From contig NZ_CATNVB010000005.1 in the NCBI RefSeq assembly GCF_951230165.1, positions 1 to 64,000 of the forward strand: a DNA stretch of 64,000 nt, given 5' to 3'. This DNA is from Lentilactobacillus sp. Marseille-Q4993. Lineage in GTDB: Bacteria > Bacillota > Bacilli > Lactobacillales > Lactobacillaceae. Under the pieces are notes generated by a model. It was given only the letters and a program-made list of their open reading frames with translations, made no database searches and was not told where the DNA came from. A program made the position numbers and the translations under genes. This document shows, one piece after another, positions 17,379-28,540 of this stretch; the first letter of the stretch is position 1, and each line of letters opens with the position of its first letter.

Positions 17379-20168
17379 TTAGTGTTTTTCAAAAAAACTT
17401 AGCATATCTACAATGCATTCGTCGAGGTCACCTTTAAGTTGGGGGTATTCCTCCAGATTTCTCAGCATGATTTCCCCATAATGTCGTTGAACAAGCCGAG
17501 GGTCAAGAACAAACACCGTCCCATAATCATCATTGGTCCGAATTAGACGGCCAATTCCCTGTCTCATCCGTAAAGTGGCATTCGGTAAGCTAACTGAATA
17601 GAATGGATTCTTGCCGTTCTTCCGCTGGCGACTAGCCATCGCCCGATTGTAGGGCTCAGTTGGGACATCAAAAGGTAATTGGGCGATAATCAGATTTTCA
17701 AGTTTGTCACCTGGAAAGTCTACTCCTGACCAGAAAGTACCCGTCCCCATCAATAAGCTTGGTTGCTGTTGGTTGAATAAGCGACTGATTTTATTTGCAG
17801 TTCCATTCACACCTTGTGCTAAAACGTTATGGGTCTGGGTAAACCCAACTTCAGACATGAAACTGTAAGTCTGAGAAATGGCGTCTAAGGAATTGAATAG
17901 AATCATCATTTGACGAGGAGAATTCTTATAGATTCGAACGATGGATTCGGCAAGAAATTTATAATAATCGTCATTCCCCAAGCGATTGGCATCAGTAAAC
18001 GAATTAACCAAATAAAGGCGTGAATTATCTTTGAAATCAAAATCAGTTTTCAATCTCCTAGAGACCACTTCATTTCGAGTTAATCCTAGCGAGTCAAATA
18101 CATACTTTGACTTTTTTGATGAAAAAATTGTTGCCCCAGTATATATTGGCCGGGGAAATGATTTATATACCGTCTGCTTAAGATAATTACCAGTATCAAA
18201 TAAGCCACAACTCACTTTAACTTGCTGACTATCTGGGCGCTCAAGCCAAAATACATGTTCCTCATACTCGTCGGTCATTAATTGTTCTATTCGAGTTAAT
18301 CGTTCAAGTAGTTCGATACAATTACTAATTTCAGCGTAAGTATCGATAGTTTGTTTGATTTCACTGGTAGTCATTAATTCGGGATTATTCCTAAATTCCG
18401 TTTCCAGTCTGAGGGCATGATCGGTCAGCTGCTGTGTCATCTTCACTATCTTACTTCTAGTTCCTTGAAAAACGGGAGCAAGCATCTCCATTTCACCGCT
18501 ATCTAACAGTAACTGAGCTTTTTTTGTTGTTCCAAAACCGTACCTGAGTAAATTAGCATTAAAGTTGTTAAGTTCGGTGGTGATTTCGTGTTTGACAGCC
18601 AAAATTGAATTTACCGTTTTTTTAATCACCGCGTTTATTTGAACGATTGATTTAAAAGCCCGTGAATGCAATGTGGTCGTCATTCTGTCAAGTTCAACCT
18701 GAATTTGATGAACGGATACTTCCAATTTATTTTCTCGAATTACTGTATCTGTAAATTGGTGAGATTCGTCGATACATAAGTAGTAACCACCAAGCTTTTC
18801 GTGAAGAAAATCAAGGTGCTTTAACAGATAATTGTGATTAACAATGATAAAGTCTGCATTCTTAGCATTATTGAGATTAAACTGAAGAAAATCATCCCTA
18901 GCAAACTCGCTACTTGGATTGATCGTTTGAATTCCTCGATGTTGAATTCGCTCAATCATTGAGTTTTGGTCAATGTTCAGGTGTAGTTCATCTAAATCTC
19001 CCGTGGTTGTAATCGTCAACCAGATTAGTAACTGAGCAATCAAAAATGCATCGTGGGTCGTTCCCGTCCCTGAAGTGAATGCATCTTTAAACCTAGCTAG
19101 GTCAAGATAATGACTACTTCCTTTGAGAATCTGACTAGTGATTTTAAAAGGTAATACCTGGTTTAGTAGCGGAATCGTTTGGTTCTGCAACTGATCTTGT
19201 AGATAATTCGTCGAAGTGCTGATAATGACTTTTCGATCAGGTTCCTTCAAATAAGCTAACGGTAGCGAATAACCCAAGCTCTTACCAATTCCAGTTGGTG
19301 CCTCAACAATAACTGATTTAGTATCATCAAGCTCCTTACGGTCATAATTGTTGAAAATCAGGTTCATCATGGTGTTCTGTTGCCGGCGGGATTCAAAGTT
19401 ACTTGGTAACACCTTTTGCTTATCGGCAGCAGTCTTTGGAAACTGATGATCAGCATTTTGGTCACCTGTCGCTGTCATTGGAACTTTTTTTCTAAGGACA
19501 ATGCCATCGACCAACATAAGGTGGCCAGGCAATCGCTTTGCTGTTGCCTTATCTGCATTTAAATCATCAAACATTTGAAAAACTTTTAGGGTATCTTTAG
19601 GTAAATTAGGCCGAAGGTTAACCACTTGGTGGAGCGTAATTGATGGTAATCCTTCAATTTGCCGAAGCAATACTATCAATAGCTTTGCAGTGGCCATTGC
19701 ATCACCATCAGCACTGTGCGGGTGTTCATGATCAATATTAAAGTAGGAACTCAAATCAGCAAGTCGATAACTATTTTGAGTCGGCAGTAATAGCTGACTC
19801 AAAGTAACGGTATCAACTGCTTCATTTTCCAATTCTGGATATCCGGCTCGGGCCAACTCGACATTCAAAAACGGAAAATCAAAGTTAACGTTATGAGCCA
19901 CAAATACAGTTCCCTTGAGAAATGAATAGATTTTATTAGCAACCATATCCATGGTTGGTGCATCCGCAACCCGTTGCTTATGAATACCAGTTAATTGCTC
20001 AATGCGTGACGGAATATCCCGATTTGGATTGATATCCGTGGTGAAACTATCGATGATTTTGCTGTTTTGAACTTTAAATCCGCTAAACTGGATTACCCTA
20101 TCGTCCCCAGCTGCATCCGTTCCGGTGGTTTCCATATCAACCACTGAGTAAACTGAATTGACGTTCAT
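17379..20168 (-). CDS. dinG: DinG-family helicase with N-terminal DEDDh exonuclease
   Basis: A 929-residue fusion. Residues about 1-170 form an epsilon-like 3'-5' exonuclease: VVDMETTG with Asp11 and Glu13, HNVNFD, and HSADGDAMATA. Residues about 245-929 form an XPD/DinG-type superfamily 2 helicase: Walker A EAPTGIGKSLG, a DESH box, and the C-terminal QGIGRLIRTNDDYG motif. The four-Cys iron-sulfur cluster of E. coli DinG is not visible, as expected for the Gram-positive form. It likely processes DNA in repair. It starts the dinG-ypmB-aspB-asnS-dnaD cluster. Confidence 0.92.
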   Translation of the reverse strand: MNVNSVYSVVDMETTGTDAAGDDRVIQFSGFKVQNSKIIDSFTTDINPNRDIPSRIEQLTGIHKQRVADAPTMDMVANKIYSFLKGTVFVAHNVNFDFPFLNVELARAGYPELENEAVDTVTLSQLLLPTQNSYRLADLSSYFNIDHEHPHSADGDAMATAKLLIVLLRQIEGLPSITLHQVVNLRPNLPKDTLKVFQMFDDLNADKATAKRLPGHLMLVDGIVLRKKVPMTATGDQNADHQFPKTAADKQKVLPSNFESRRQQNTMMNLIFNNYDRKELDDTKSVIVEAPTGIGKSLGYSLPLAYLKEPDRKVIISTSTNYLQDQLQNQTIPLLNQVLPFKITSQILKGSSHYLDLARFKDAFTSGTGTTHDAFLIAQLLIWLTITTTGDLDELHLNIDQNSMIERIQHRGIQTINPSSEFARDDFLQFNLNNAKNADFIIVNHNYLLKHLDFLHEKLGGYYLCIDESHQFTDTVIRENKLEVSVHQIQVELDRMTTTLHSRAFKSIVQINAVIKKTVNSILAVKHEITTELNNFNANLLRYGFGTTKKAQLLLDSGEMEMLAPVFQGTRSKIVKMTQQLTDHALRLETEFRNNPELMTTSEIKQTIDTYAEISNCIELLERLTRIEQLMTDEYEEHVFWLERPDSQQVKVSCGLFDTGNYLKQTVYKSFPRPIYTGATIFSSKKSKYVFDSLGLTRNEVVSRRLKTDFDFKDNSRLYLVNSFTDANRLGNDDYYKFLAESIVRIYKNSPRQMMILFNSLDAISQTYSFMSEVGFTQTHNVLAQGVNGTANKISRLFNQQQPSLLMGTGTFWSGVDFPGDKLENLIIAQLPFDVPTEPYNRAMASRQRKNGKNPFYSVSLPNATLRMRQGIGRLIRTNDDYGTVFVLDPRLVQRHYGEIMLRNLEEYPQLKGDLDECIVDMLSFFEKH

Positions 20169-20312
20169 TTTTTCACCACATTTTCGTTTCGTAATTAATT
20201 ATTGCCAAATACTATAATACTACACGCGCATGGGTTATATCTACCTAAGCTAAACTGAGTTTTTATAAATATCTAAATATCGCCATCGGTGGCCACTTAC
20301 TCCTATGAATTA

Positions 20313-20321
20313 TGATAAAAT
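20313..20321 (+). promoter_or_regulatory. Possible extended -10 of the mevalonate operon
   Basis: TGATAAAAT (hexamer 20316-20321) matches an extended -10. A start of transcription near 20328 would put the ATG at 20305 outside the mRNA and support the TTG start at 20350. The -35 is poor. Confidence 0.35.
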
Positions 20322-20349
20322 TGTACTGTTTGAAAGTGAGCGAATAAAA

Positions 20350-21327
20350 TTGACGAAAAAAGTAATATCAAAAAGCTACGCGAAAATAATCTTATTTGGT
20401 GAGCACAGCGTTGTTTACGGACAGCCAGCTATTGCATTGCCACTGTACTCGGTAGATGTTCATGCGGAAATCAGTTTAGAACCATCAGGGCAGACTCTCA
20501 GTAGTCGGTATTATGAAGGCCCAATCGCTGATATGAGTAACAACTTATTAGGGGTCAAGACATTAATCGACCATATTCTCAATGAACTCGGGAAATCATC
20601 TGCTAATTTTAAGATGACAATAACTAGTCAAATTCCATCCGAGCGAGGAATGGGTTCATCAGCTGCCACCGCAATTGCAATAACCAGAGCTTTGTATCAA
20701 TATTTCGATGTGCCATTGAACAGAGAAAAGTTGCTAAAAGAAGCGCTGATCGAAGAAAAAATTACACATGGTAACCCCAGTGGAATTGATACAGCCACCG
20801 CTAGTTCTCATTTTCCAATTTGGTTTATCAAGCATAAAGAAAATGCTCAAATCACCTTCAACCTTGCGGATTATAATCTGGTTATTGCCGACAGCGGTAT
20901 CAAAGGGAAAACGGCAGATGCTGTCTCCCTAATTGCCCGCAATATGGTGGATGATTCAGACAATACAAAACCGCTAATTGATGACCTCGGCCGGATTGCG
21001 ACGGAGGCTAAACGCGCAATCATTACTGGGGATGGCAGTAAGATTGGTGACCTTATGTATCAAAGTCAACAACGGCTTCACGATCTTGGGGTTAGCACAC
21101 CTACTTTAGATAAACTGGTTTCAACTTCAAAGAAAGCAGGAGCCCTTGGGGCAAAGCTCACAGGTAGTGGCCTTGGTGGATGCATGATTGCTTTGACTGA
21201 TTCTACCACTACTGCTCAACGATTGGCTACAGAATTACGCAAGGCTGGGGCAACCCAAACTTGGATTCAGTCTTTTAAAAATTACGGTTTTAACGGAGAA
21301 AAGCAAAATGACAATGTTGTCCAATAA
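20350..21327 (+). CDS. mvaK1: Mevalonate kinase
   Basis: Phosphorylates mevalonate to 5-phosphomevalonate. It is a GHMP kinase with KIILFGEHSVVYG near the N-terminus, the ATP loop RGMGSSAATAIAI, and a C-terminal GAKLTGSGLGGCM. The TTG at 20350 is preferred: homologues begin only a few residues before the KIILFGEHS block, and GTGAG lies upstream. An in-frame ATG at 20305 would add 15 residues but lacks a ribosome binding site. It overlaps mvaD by 20 bp as the first gene of mvaK1-mvaD-mvaK2-fni. Confidence 0.95.
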   Translation: MTKKVISKSYAKIILFGEHSVVYGQPAIALPLYSVDVHAEISLEPSGQTLSSRYYEGPIADMSNNLLGVKTLIDHILNELGKSSANFKMTITSQIPSERGMGSSAATAIAITRALYQYFDVPLNREKLLKEALIEEKITHGNPSGIDTATASSHFPIWFIKHKENAQITFNLADYNLVIADSGIKGKTADAVSLIARNMVDDSDNTKPLIDDLGRIATEAKRAIITGDGSKIGDLMYQSQQRLHDLGVSTPTLDKLVSTSKKAGALGAKLTGSGLGGCMIALTDSTTTAQRLATELRKAGATQTWIQSFKNYGFNGEKQNDNVVQ

Positions 21328-22294
21328 CTCTGCGACAGCAAGAGCCCACACCAACATCGCCCTAGTTAAGTACTGGGGCAAAAAAGATGATAAGTTGATT
21401 CTTCCCTACACCGGGAGTTTGTCGTTAACCTTGGACAAATTTTACACTGAAACAACAGTCACCTTTAACGAGCAGTTAACCAACGATGAATTTTACTTAA
21501 ATTCTCAAGTTCAGGATTCAGCTGCGACCAAAAAAGTTAGCCGGTTTATTGATATCGTTAGAAATATGGCTGGCGAGAGTCGGTTTGCCAAAGTTCAATC
21601 AACAAATCACGTTCCGACAGCTGCGGGCTTCGCATCATCCGCATCTGCGATGGCAGCATTAGCTGGGGCCACGAGTAAAGCTGCCGGATTAGCTTTAACT
21701 CCGACCGAGTTATCGATCTTAGCTAGGAAGGGATCCGGTTCAGCTTGTCGGTCGATTTTTGGTGGCTTCGTTGAGTGGTTACCAGGAGTAGATGATCATT
21801 CATCGCATGCAGTTCAAGTTGATGATGCTAATCTAACCGATATCAATGTTATTGCCTTGACAGTAAACGCCAACCAGAAAAAAGTTTCTAGCCGCCAAGA
21901 AATGAAGACGACCGTTGATACATCACCGTTTTATAACGAATGGCCACAAATCGTAAGCCGCGATTTGACCGATATAAAACTGGCAATTAAAGATGATGAT
22001 TTTACCCGGTTTGGCCAAATTTCTGAATCTAATGCCCTTAAGATGCATGCACTAACGATGGGAGCCACCCCACCATTTACATATTTCGAACCCAAAACGA
22101 TCGAAATAATGAATCAAGTTAATCAGCTAAGAACTAACGGCATCGAATGTTACTTTACAATCGATGCTGGTCCTAACGTCAAAATCTTATCGAGATCAAA
22201 CAACGTTACTAAAATCGCAGCTGCCTTCACTGACTTAATTGGAGCGGCCAACATTAATGTTGCTAAAGCCGGTCCGGGAATTGAAATCTTATAA
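21308..22294 (+). CDS. mvaD: Diphosphomevalonate decarboxylase
   Basis: Converts 5-diphosphomevalonate to isopentenyl diphosphate with ATP. The 328-residue protein has the signature AHTNIALVKYWGKKD (about 13-27), the GHMP loop AAGFASSASAMAAL (about 100-113) and GSACRSIFGGFVEW (about 142-155). It overlaps the end of mvaK1, with GGAG at 21295. It acts after mvaK2 in the pathway. Confidence 0.96.
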   Translation: MTMLSNNSATARAHTNIALVKYWGKKDDKLILPYTGSLSLTLDKFYTETTVTFNEQLTNDEFYLNSQVQDSAATKKVSRFIDIVRNMAGESRFAKVQSTNHVPTAAGFASSASAMAALAGATSKAAGLALTPTELSILARKGSGSACRSIFGGFVEWLPGVDDHSSHAVQVDDANLTDINVIALTVNANQKKVSSRQEMKTTVDTSPFYNEWPQIVSRDLTDIKLAIKDDDFTRFGQISESNALKMHALTMGATPPFTYFEPKTIEIMNQVNQLRTNGIECYFTIDAGPNVKILSRSNNVTKIAAAFTDLIGAANINVAKAGPGIEIL

Positions 22295-22316
22295 TTTGGG
22301 AAAGGAACTGAATGTT

Positions 22317-23399
22317 TTGATAGAAGCTAAAGCACCTGGAAAACTATATATAGCAGGTGAGTACGCAGTGGTAGAGCCAGGATACCCTTCGATAATCGTT
22401 GCCCTCAACCAATTCGTCAGGGTATCAATCAAAGAGAGTAGTTCATACGGCAAAATCGTTTCCCAACAGTACCAAGAAGACTCGGTTTTCTGGCGGCGTC
22501 AGGGAGACCAAATGATTTTGGACAATCGTGACAATACATTTAATTACATTATTTCTGCAATTTCATTAGCCGAAGAATACGCCCAACAACTCGGCAAGAA
22601 AATGGCCGTCTATGATTTATTCGTTAACAGTGAACTAGATAGCCCCAGTGGTCGAAAATATGGATTAGGATCATCCGCGGCGGTAACAGTTGCGACTATC
22701 AAAGCTGTTTGCCAATTCTACGAGCTACCAATGACCAAGGCGATTTTATTTAAACTAGCAGCAATCGCGCACCTGTCCGTTCAGGGAAATGGTTCTTTAG
22801 GTGACATCGCAGCTAGTGTTTATGGTGGTTGGATCGAATACCGTTCCTTTGATCGAGAGTGGCTTCAAGCAGCAAGAAACACCGCCAATTTGAAAACGAT
22901 TCTGGAGCAACCGTGGCCATTATTAAAAATTAGGCAGTTGACCCCACCTGATAATCTAAAATTGATGATTGGATGGACAGGATCACCCGCATCAACCTCT
23001 CATCTAGTTGATAAAGTTGCATATCAAAAATCCACAAATGAGATGAACTACCAGGACTTCTTAGATGCTAGCAAGCAGTGCTTAGAAAAATTGATTTCAG
23101 GTTTTGAAACCCAGTCGCTGTCATTAATACAGGCAGGAATCAAAGAAAACCGAACGATTCTAAATAACTTAGCTTCTTTCACTAAAGTTGCAATTGAAAC
23201 CCCAATCTTAAAAAAGATGTGCGATATTGCCGTTGCCCATAATGCATCAGCCAAAACATCAGGTGCAGGTGGTGGTGATTGTGGGATCGTGATTATCAGC
23301 AATAAGGAAGATGTTTCGACCCTACTGACCGAATGGAAAAGTTCTGGGATTACCGAATTACCAATGAAGGTTCATGAAATTAACGATATTAAAGCCTAA
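22317..23399 (+). CDS. mvaK2: Phosphomevalonate kinase
   Basis: Phosphorylates 5-phosphomevalonate to the diphosphate. It is a GHMP kinase: the start EAKAPGKLYIAGEYAVV, the ATP loop KYGLGSSAAVTVAT and the C-terminal KTSGAGGGDCGI are typical. The TTG at 22317 is chosen because an AAAGGA site lies upstream and homologues begin just before EAKAPGK. The longer frame opening at 22239 would overlap mvaD by 56 bp and adds residues unlike the family. The result is 360 residues. Confidence 0.94.
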   Translation: MIEAKAPGKLYIAGEYAVVEPGYPSIIVALNQFVRVSIKESSSYGKIVSQQYQEDSVFWRRQGDQMILDNRDNTFNYIISAISLAEEYAQQLGKKMAVYDLFVNSELDSPSGRKYGLGSSAAVTVATIKAVCQFYELPMTKAILFKLAAIAHLSVQGNGSLGDIAASVYGGWIEYRSFDREWLQAARNTANLKTILEQPWPLLKIRQLTPPDNLKLMIGWTGSPASTSHLVDKVAYQKSTNEMNYQDFLDASKQCLEKLISGFETQSLSLIQAGIKENRTILNNLASFTKVAIETPILKKMCDIAVAHNASAKTSGAGGGDCGIVIISNKEDVSTLLTEWKSSGITELPMKVHEINDIKA

Positions 23400-23420
23400 A
23401 CGTAAAAAGGAGCAGTTTGA

Positions 23421-24455
23421 ATGGTAAGCAAACAATCACACCGAAAAGATGAACATTTGTCCCTATCAGAAAAGTACTGGGGAACTCATAAGTCATCATT
23501 TAACCACATTCGGCTAATGCCAAAAACACTGCCCTCTTTTTCCCGTACAGATATCGACTATTCCACTTCCATTGCAGGGATAAAATTATCCGTTCCTTTC
23601 TACATTGAAGCGATTACTGGCGGAAGTGACCGATCGACTAAAATCAATAAAAAGCTAGCAACTGTTGCTTCCAAGACTGGATTAGCAATGGCAGTTGGTT
23701 CCCAAAGTATTGCTTTGAAAGAACCCGAGCAAGTTGAATCATTTGAAGTCGTTCGGCAATTAAACCCAAACGGAACAATAATTGCTAATATCGGGGCCAA
23801 TCATGGTGCTACTGATGCCGCAAAAGCCATTGAGATGATTAAAGCTGATGCGATTGAGTTACATTTAAACGTGGCCCAGGAAGTTATAATGCCCGAAGGC
23901 GATCATCGCTTCGATTACCAGCCATCAATCGAAGAAGTAGTGAAATCAGTTTCGGTACCGGTCATTGCAAAGGAAGTTGGTTTTGGAATTGATCACCAGT
24001 CGGCTGCAAGATTAGTCAGCATTGGAGTTAACGCAATCAACGTTGGCGGTAATGGTGGCACCAACTTTGCTGAAATTGAAAATTTTCGGCGGCGTGACAA
24101 GTCAATGAGTTACCTTCACGATTGGGGATTATCGACTGTTGAATCGATGCTCCTATTAAAGCCTTTAGCCTCAAACGTAAGTCTTATTTCGACCGGTGGG
24201 ATAACCACCCCCCTAGAGGTAGTTAAGGCAATGGCTCTTGGAGCTAACGCAATTGGAATGGCCGGATACTTTGCTCACTTGGCAATAAACTACGATACGG
24301 AAGAGATTGTTGAAATCGTTGAACAGTTCAAAGAACAAGTTAAGAACTGCATGTTTCTCGCTGGCTTCCAGACTATTGCTGATGCTCATCAAAATGCTAC
24401 TCTTATTTATGATAACCACATCAATAACTTTATCAATCAGTTTGAAAACAAATAA
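23421..24455 (+). CDS. fni: Type 2 isopentenyl-diphosphate delta-isomerase (FMN-dependent)
   Basis: Interconverts isopentenyl and dimethylallyl diphosphate, completing the supply of C5 units for undecaprenyl phosphate and quinones. The 344-residue protein has an FMN-binding TIM barrel: EAITGGSDRSTKINKKLA near the N-terminus, NVGGNGGTNFAEIEN in the middle and STGGITTPLEVVKA in the phosphate-binding region. It follows mvaK2 by 21 bp with AAAGGAG upstream. FMN need links it loosely to the ribU riboswitch gene elsewhere in the window. Confidence 0.95.
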   Translation: MVSKQSHRKDEHLSLSEKYWGTHKSSFNHIRLMPKTLPSFSRTDIDYSTSIAGIKLSVPFYIEAITGGSDRSTKINKKLATVASKTGLAMAVGSQSIALKEPEQVESFEVVRQLNPNGTIIANIGANHGATDAAKAIEMIKADAIELHLNVAQEVIMPEGDHRFDYQPSIEEVVKSVSVPVIAKEVGFGIDHQSAARLVSIGVNAINVGGNGGTNFAEIENFRRRDKSMSYLHDWGLSTVESMLLLKPLASNVSLISTGGITTPLEVVKAMALGANAIGMAGYFAHLAINYDTEEIVEIVEQFKEQVKNCMFLAGFQTIADAHQNATLIYDNHINNFINQFENK

Positions 24456-24458
24456 AAA

Positions 24459-24508
24459 CAGACCTGCTTTGGGATGAATAACCATTCACTCCAAACAGGT
24501 CTATTTTT
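24459..24508. terminator. Bidirectional terminator between fni and the rRNA methyltransferase
   Basis: The stem AGACCTGCTTTGG / CCAAACAGGTCT has a larger inner arm and is flanked by A and T runs. It ends the mevalonate operon and the convergent methyltransferase gene. Confidence 0.88.
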
Positions 24509-24518
24509 TACCAAATTA

Positions 24519-25871
24519 TTAAAATCTCAATCCCTTTGGGAAAAAGTTCTTCGCTGTTCCCTGAACTGCCTTGACAAATCCAACTGGTAAACCGGAAACT
24601 ATTAACTGTTGCCAACCTTTAAGGCCTGTAGCGATTGGAAATGTATCACCATGAACGTATTGGTGCCACTCATCCTCATTGATTGCAACTTGATTCTGAT
24701 TCTCCTCGTTTGTCAGAGCCAACCCAAGGGCGTAGCTGGGTTCAAATCGATTTTTCTTAAATGTACCCAGTTCAATTCCCATTCTAACAACCTTGATCTT
24801 GGATGCATCAATCATTTCATCGGGGACGCTCATCAGTTTGTCGTTGTACGTAAATAGGGTTTGACCATCATAACTGATATTGTTTTCCCGTTTAAACTTG
24901 TCCCATAACTTCTTCTCATCGCCAGTCATCTTATGAATGTTACGGTTTTTGAATAAGCCCTTATATTTTGGCTCAGCTTCATCGGTCATTGGTTTTCTAA
25001 GTTTAGCAATAAAGTGACCCTCGCCTGCGAAGTGGAATGGAAATAGCCGAACACACTTTGTTAAATCAGGATTGCTATCCGCCCACTCTGGTCGACCATC
25101 ATCCATCCCAGGGAACTTTTCAACTGGCAAAATTTCAAAATCATACTCTTTAACTAACCAGGCAACAATTTGTTCGTCTTCTTCTGGAGCAAAAGTACAG
25201 GTTGAATATATCAATTCTCCTCCTGGTTTTAAAGCCTTAACAGCCTCTGTGAGGATTTCTCGCTGTCTGGTGGCACATTCTATCGGATAGTCCTTTGACC
25301 AGTACTGAACGGCATCTGGATCCTTTCTGAACATCCCCTCACCAGAACATGGTGCATCAACTAGCATTCGGTCAAAAAAAGCTGGAAAAGCTTTGGCAAC
25401 TCTCGCAGGATTTTCATTAATAATAACCGTGTTTCGTAACGAAAACCGTTCAACATTTTCTGCCAGAACTTTTGAACGTTTCCCATCAATTTCATTTGCA
25501 ACTAGTAAACCAGTATTTGCTAAATAACTGCCTAAATGAGTTGTTTTTCCGCCAGGTGCGGCACACAAATCAAGAACTTTTTCACCCTTGTTAGGTTTAG
25601 CAACTTCGCCAACGTACATCGCACTCGGCTCCTGACTATACACTGCCCCACTCTGATGAAGGACCGATTTACCGTTTACCTTACCGTAATAGCCAAATTC
25701 GCAATGTTTTGCCTTCTTGAAATCGGCTAACTTATCCGCAGGAACGTTTTTTAGCGGATTTACTCGGAAACCGTGATTGACCGGCTGATTGAATGATTCA
25801 AAAAAGGCAGTGGCGTCCGCCTCACCTAATAGTTGTTTGTACTTAGTGATAAAATCTGCTGGTAATTCCAT
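24519..25871 (-). CDS. RsmF/NOP2-family rRNA cytosine-C5 methyltransferase
   Basis: A 450-residue NOL1/NOP2/Sun-type m5C methyltransferase. SAM-binding motif LDLCAAPGGKTTHLG and catalytic motifs DAPCSGEGMFRKD and YSTCTFAPEE carry both active-site cysteines. The C-terminal half (about 290-450) has the RsmF-type extension. The ATG at 25871 is chosen because AAGGAG lies 7 bp upstream; a start 11 codons earlier has no such site. The target is probably 16S rRNA, but the exact base is not readable. Confidence 0.9.
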   Translation of the reverse strand: MELPADFITKYKQLLGEADATAFFESFNQPVNHGFRVNPLKNVPADKLADFKKAKHCEFGYYGKVNGKSVLHQSGAVYSQEPSAMYVGEVAKPNKGEKVLDLCAAPGGKTTHLGSYLANTGLLVANEIDGKRSKVLAENVERFSLRNTVIINENPARVAKAFPAFFDRMLVDAPCSGEGMFRKDPDAVQYWSKDYPIECATRQREILTEAVKALKPGGELIYSTCTFAPEEDEQIVAWLVKEYDFEILPVEKFPGMDDGRPEWADSNPDLTKCVRLFPFHFAGEGHFIAKLRKPMTDEAEPKYKGLFKNRNIHKMTGDEKKLWDKFKRENNISYDGQTLFTYNDKLMSVPDEMIDASKIKVVRMGIELGTFKKNRFEPSYALGLALTNEENQNQVAINEDEWHQYVHGDTFPIATGLKGWQQLIVSGLPVGFVKAVQGTAKNFFPKGLRF

Positions 25872-25911
25872 TTTGAACTCCTTAAAAATATTCCGTTTGA
25901 TCACGTGATAA

Positions 25912-25940
25912 TTGACCTAGGGCCCTATTTAGGTTAACAT
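25912..25940 (+). promoter_or_regulatory. Promoter of the HAD hydrolase gene
   Basis: TTGACC (25912-25917) and TAACAT (25935-25940) are 17 bp apart. The predicted start is about 12 nt before the coding region, so the leader is very short. Confidence 0.55.
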
Positions 25941-25958
25941 AACGCCATATGGTCAGGA

Positions 25959-26795
25959 GTGATATGTATCGGAAAGAAATTAATCGTCCTTGATTTGGAC
26001 GGAACAACATTGAACAACGAATCAATGATAACAACAAATACAAAAAAAGCAATCCAAGCAGCTAAAAATGAGGACTATATCGTAAGTATTGTGACCGGGA
26101 GACCAAACCGAATCTCGGAAAATTTTTACGATGATCTTTCATTGGATACCCCAATGATTAACTTTAATGGTAGTCTGGGGATTCTCCCTCACTCCAAGTG
26201 GGAACGGGAATACGAATACGTTATCGATAAGGATATCGTGATGGATCTGCTAGAAAAAAGCAAGTTGCTTGGAATCACACTATTAGCGGTCGAAGGAAAG
26301 CAACTATTCTTGGCAAGTAGAGCTGCTAAAGATGGATTTGGCTTTTTCCCTAGTTCGTTAAGAACTACCGAAGTATTAAATCAAAAAAGTCTAAAAGAAA
26401 ATGTCGACAATCCAATTACCATTACTGTTGAACTGGTTCCCGAGATGAAGCAAGCCTTTATTAATTATGTGAATCAGCAGTTCGGTGACCTCGTTGAAGT
26501 TTCTCCTTGGGGTGGCCCTCATCCAATTGTGGAGGTCGCCACTAAAGGAATCAAAAAAGTCACTGGTGTCAAACGACTTGCTGATTATTATGGCGTGCTC
26601 CAAAAGGATATTATTGCATTTGGGGATGAAGCAAACGATCACACAATGATTGACTATGCTGGTCTTGGTGTAGCGATGAAAAATGCAATTCCGTCAATCA
26701 AGGGTGTCGCTAATGATGTTACTAAGTACACCAATGAGCAGGACGGTGTGGCAAGGTACATGCAGGAAAAGCTTGATATTGCTGTAGGTATTTAA
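25959..26795 (+). CDS. Cof-type HAD-IIB family sugar-phosphate phosphatase
   Basis: A 278-residue haloacid dehalogenase-superfamily hydrolase: motif I VLDLDGTTLN with the nucleophile Asp, motif II IVTGRP, and motif IV FGDEANDHTMI. The C2B cap lies between about 85 and 195. Such enzymes dephosphorylate sugar phosphates or flavin/pyridoxal phosphates; the substrate is unknown. The GTG at 25959 is the only ordinary in-frame start, but the AGGAG sequence overlaps it. The gene shares a terminator with glpK. Confidence 0.88.
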   Translation: MICIGKKLIVLDLDGTTLNNESMITTNTKKAIQAAKNEDYIVSIVTGRPNRISENFYDDLSLDTPMINFNGSLGILPHSKWEREYEYVIDKDIVMDLLEKSKLLGITLLAVEGKQLFLASRAAKDGFGFFPSSLRTTEVLNQKSLKENVDNPITITVELVPEMKQAFINYVNQQFGDLVEVSPWGGPHPIVEVATKGIKKVTGVKRLADYYGVLQKDIIAFGDEANDHTMIDYAGLGVAMKNAIPSIKGVANDVTKYTNEQDGVARYMQEKLDIAVGI

Positions 26796-26814
26796 AAATA
26801 AAACTTGTAGAGAT

Positions 26815-26862
26815 AAAAAAGTCAGTGCAAATTTCTTCTTCGAAATTAGCATTGACTTTTCT
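26815..26862. terminator. Bidirectional terminator between HAD gene and glpK
   Basis: The stem AGTCAGTGCAAATTTC / GAAATTAGCATTGACT, with a loop around TTCTTC, is flanked by A and T runs on both sides. Confidence 0.88.
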
Positions 26863-26902
26863 TTTGTCCAGATATTCGCCAAAGTGGCTTTCAATTATCT
26901 TA

Positions 26903-28454
<1,552 letters not shown>

Positions 28455-28456
28455 TA

Positions 28457-28462
28457 ATTATA
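28457..28462 (-). promoter_or_regulatory. glpK promoter -10 element
   Basis: A perfect TATAAT on the minus strand, about 46 bp before the glpK ATG. No good -35 is seen (TGGAGT at the 17 bp position). Confidence 0.55.
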
Positions 28463-28496
28463 CAATATCGAAGCCTAACACTCCACGGTAGCCATA

Positions 28497-28534
28497 AAAA
28501 AAGCCCTCAAAATCCGAATAAGATTTTAGAGAGC
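28497..28534 (-). terminator. Terminator of the tautomerase gene
   Basis: On the minus strand, the stem AGCTCTCTAAAATC / GATTTTGAGGGCT is followed by seven T, just downstream of the 4-OT stop. Confidence 0.85.
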
Positions 28535-28540
28535 TAGTAA

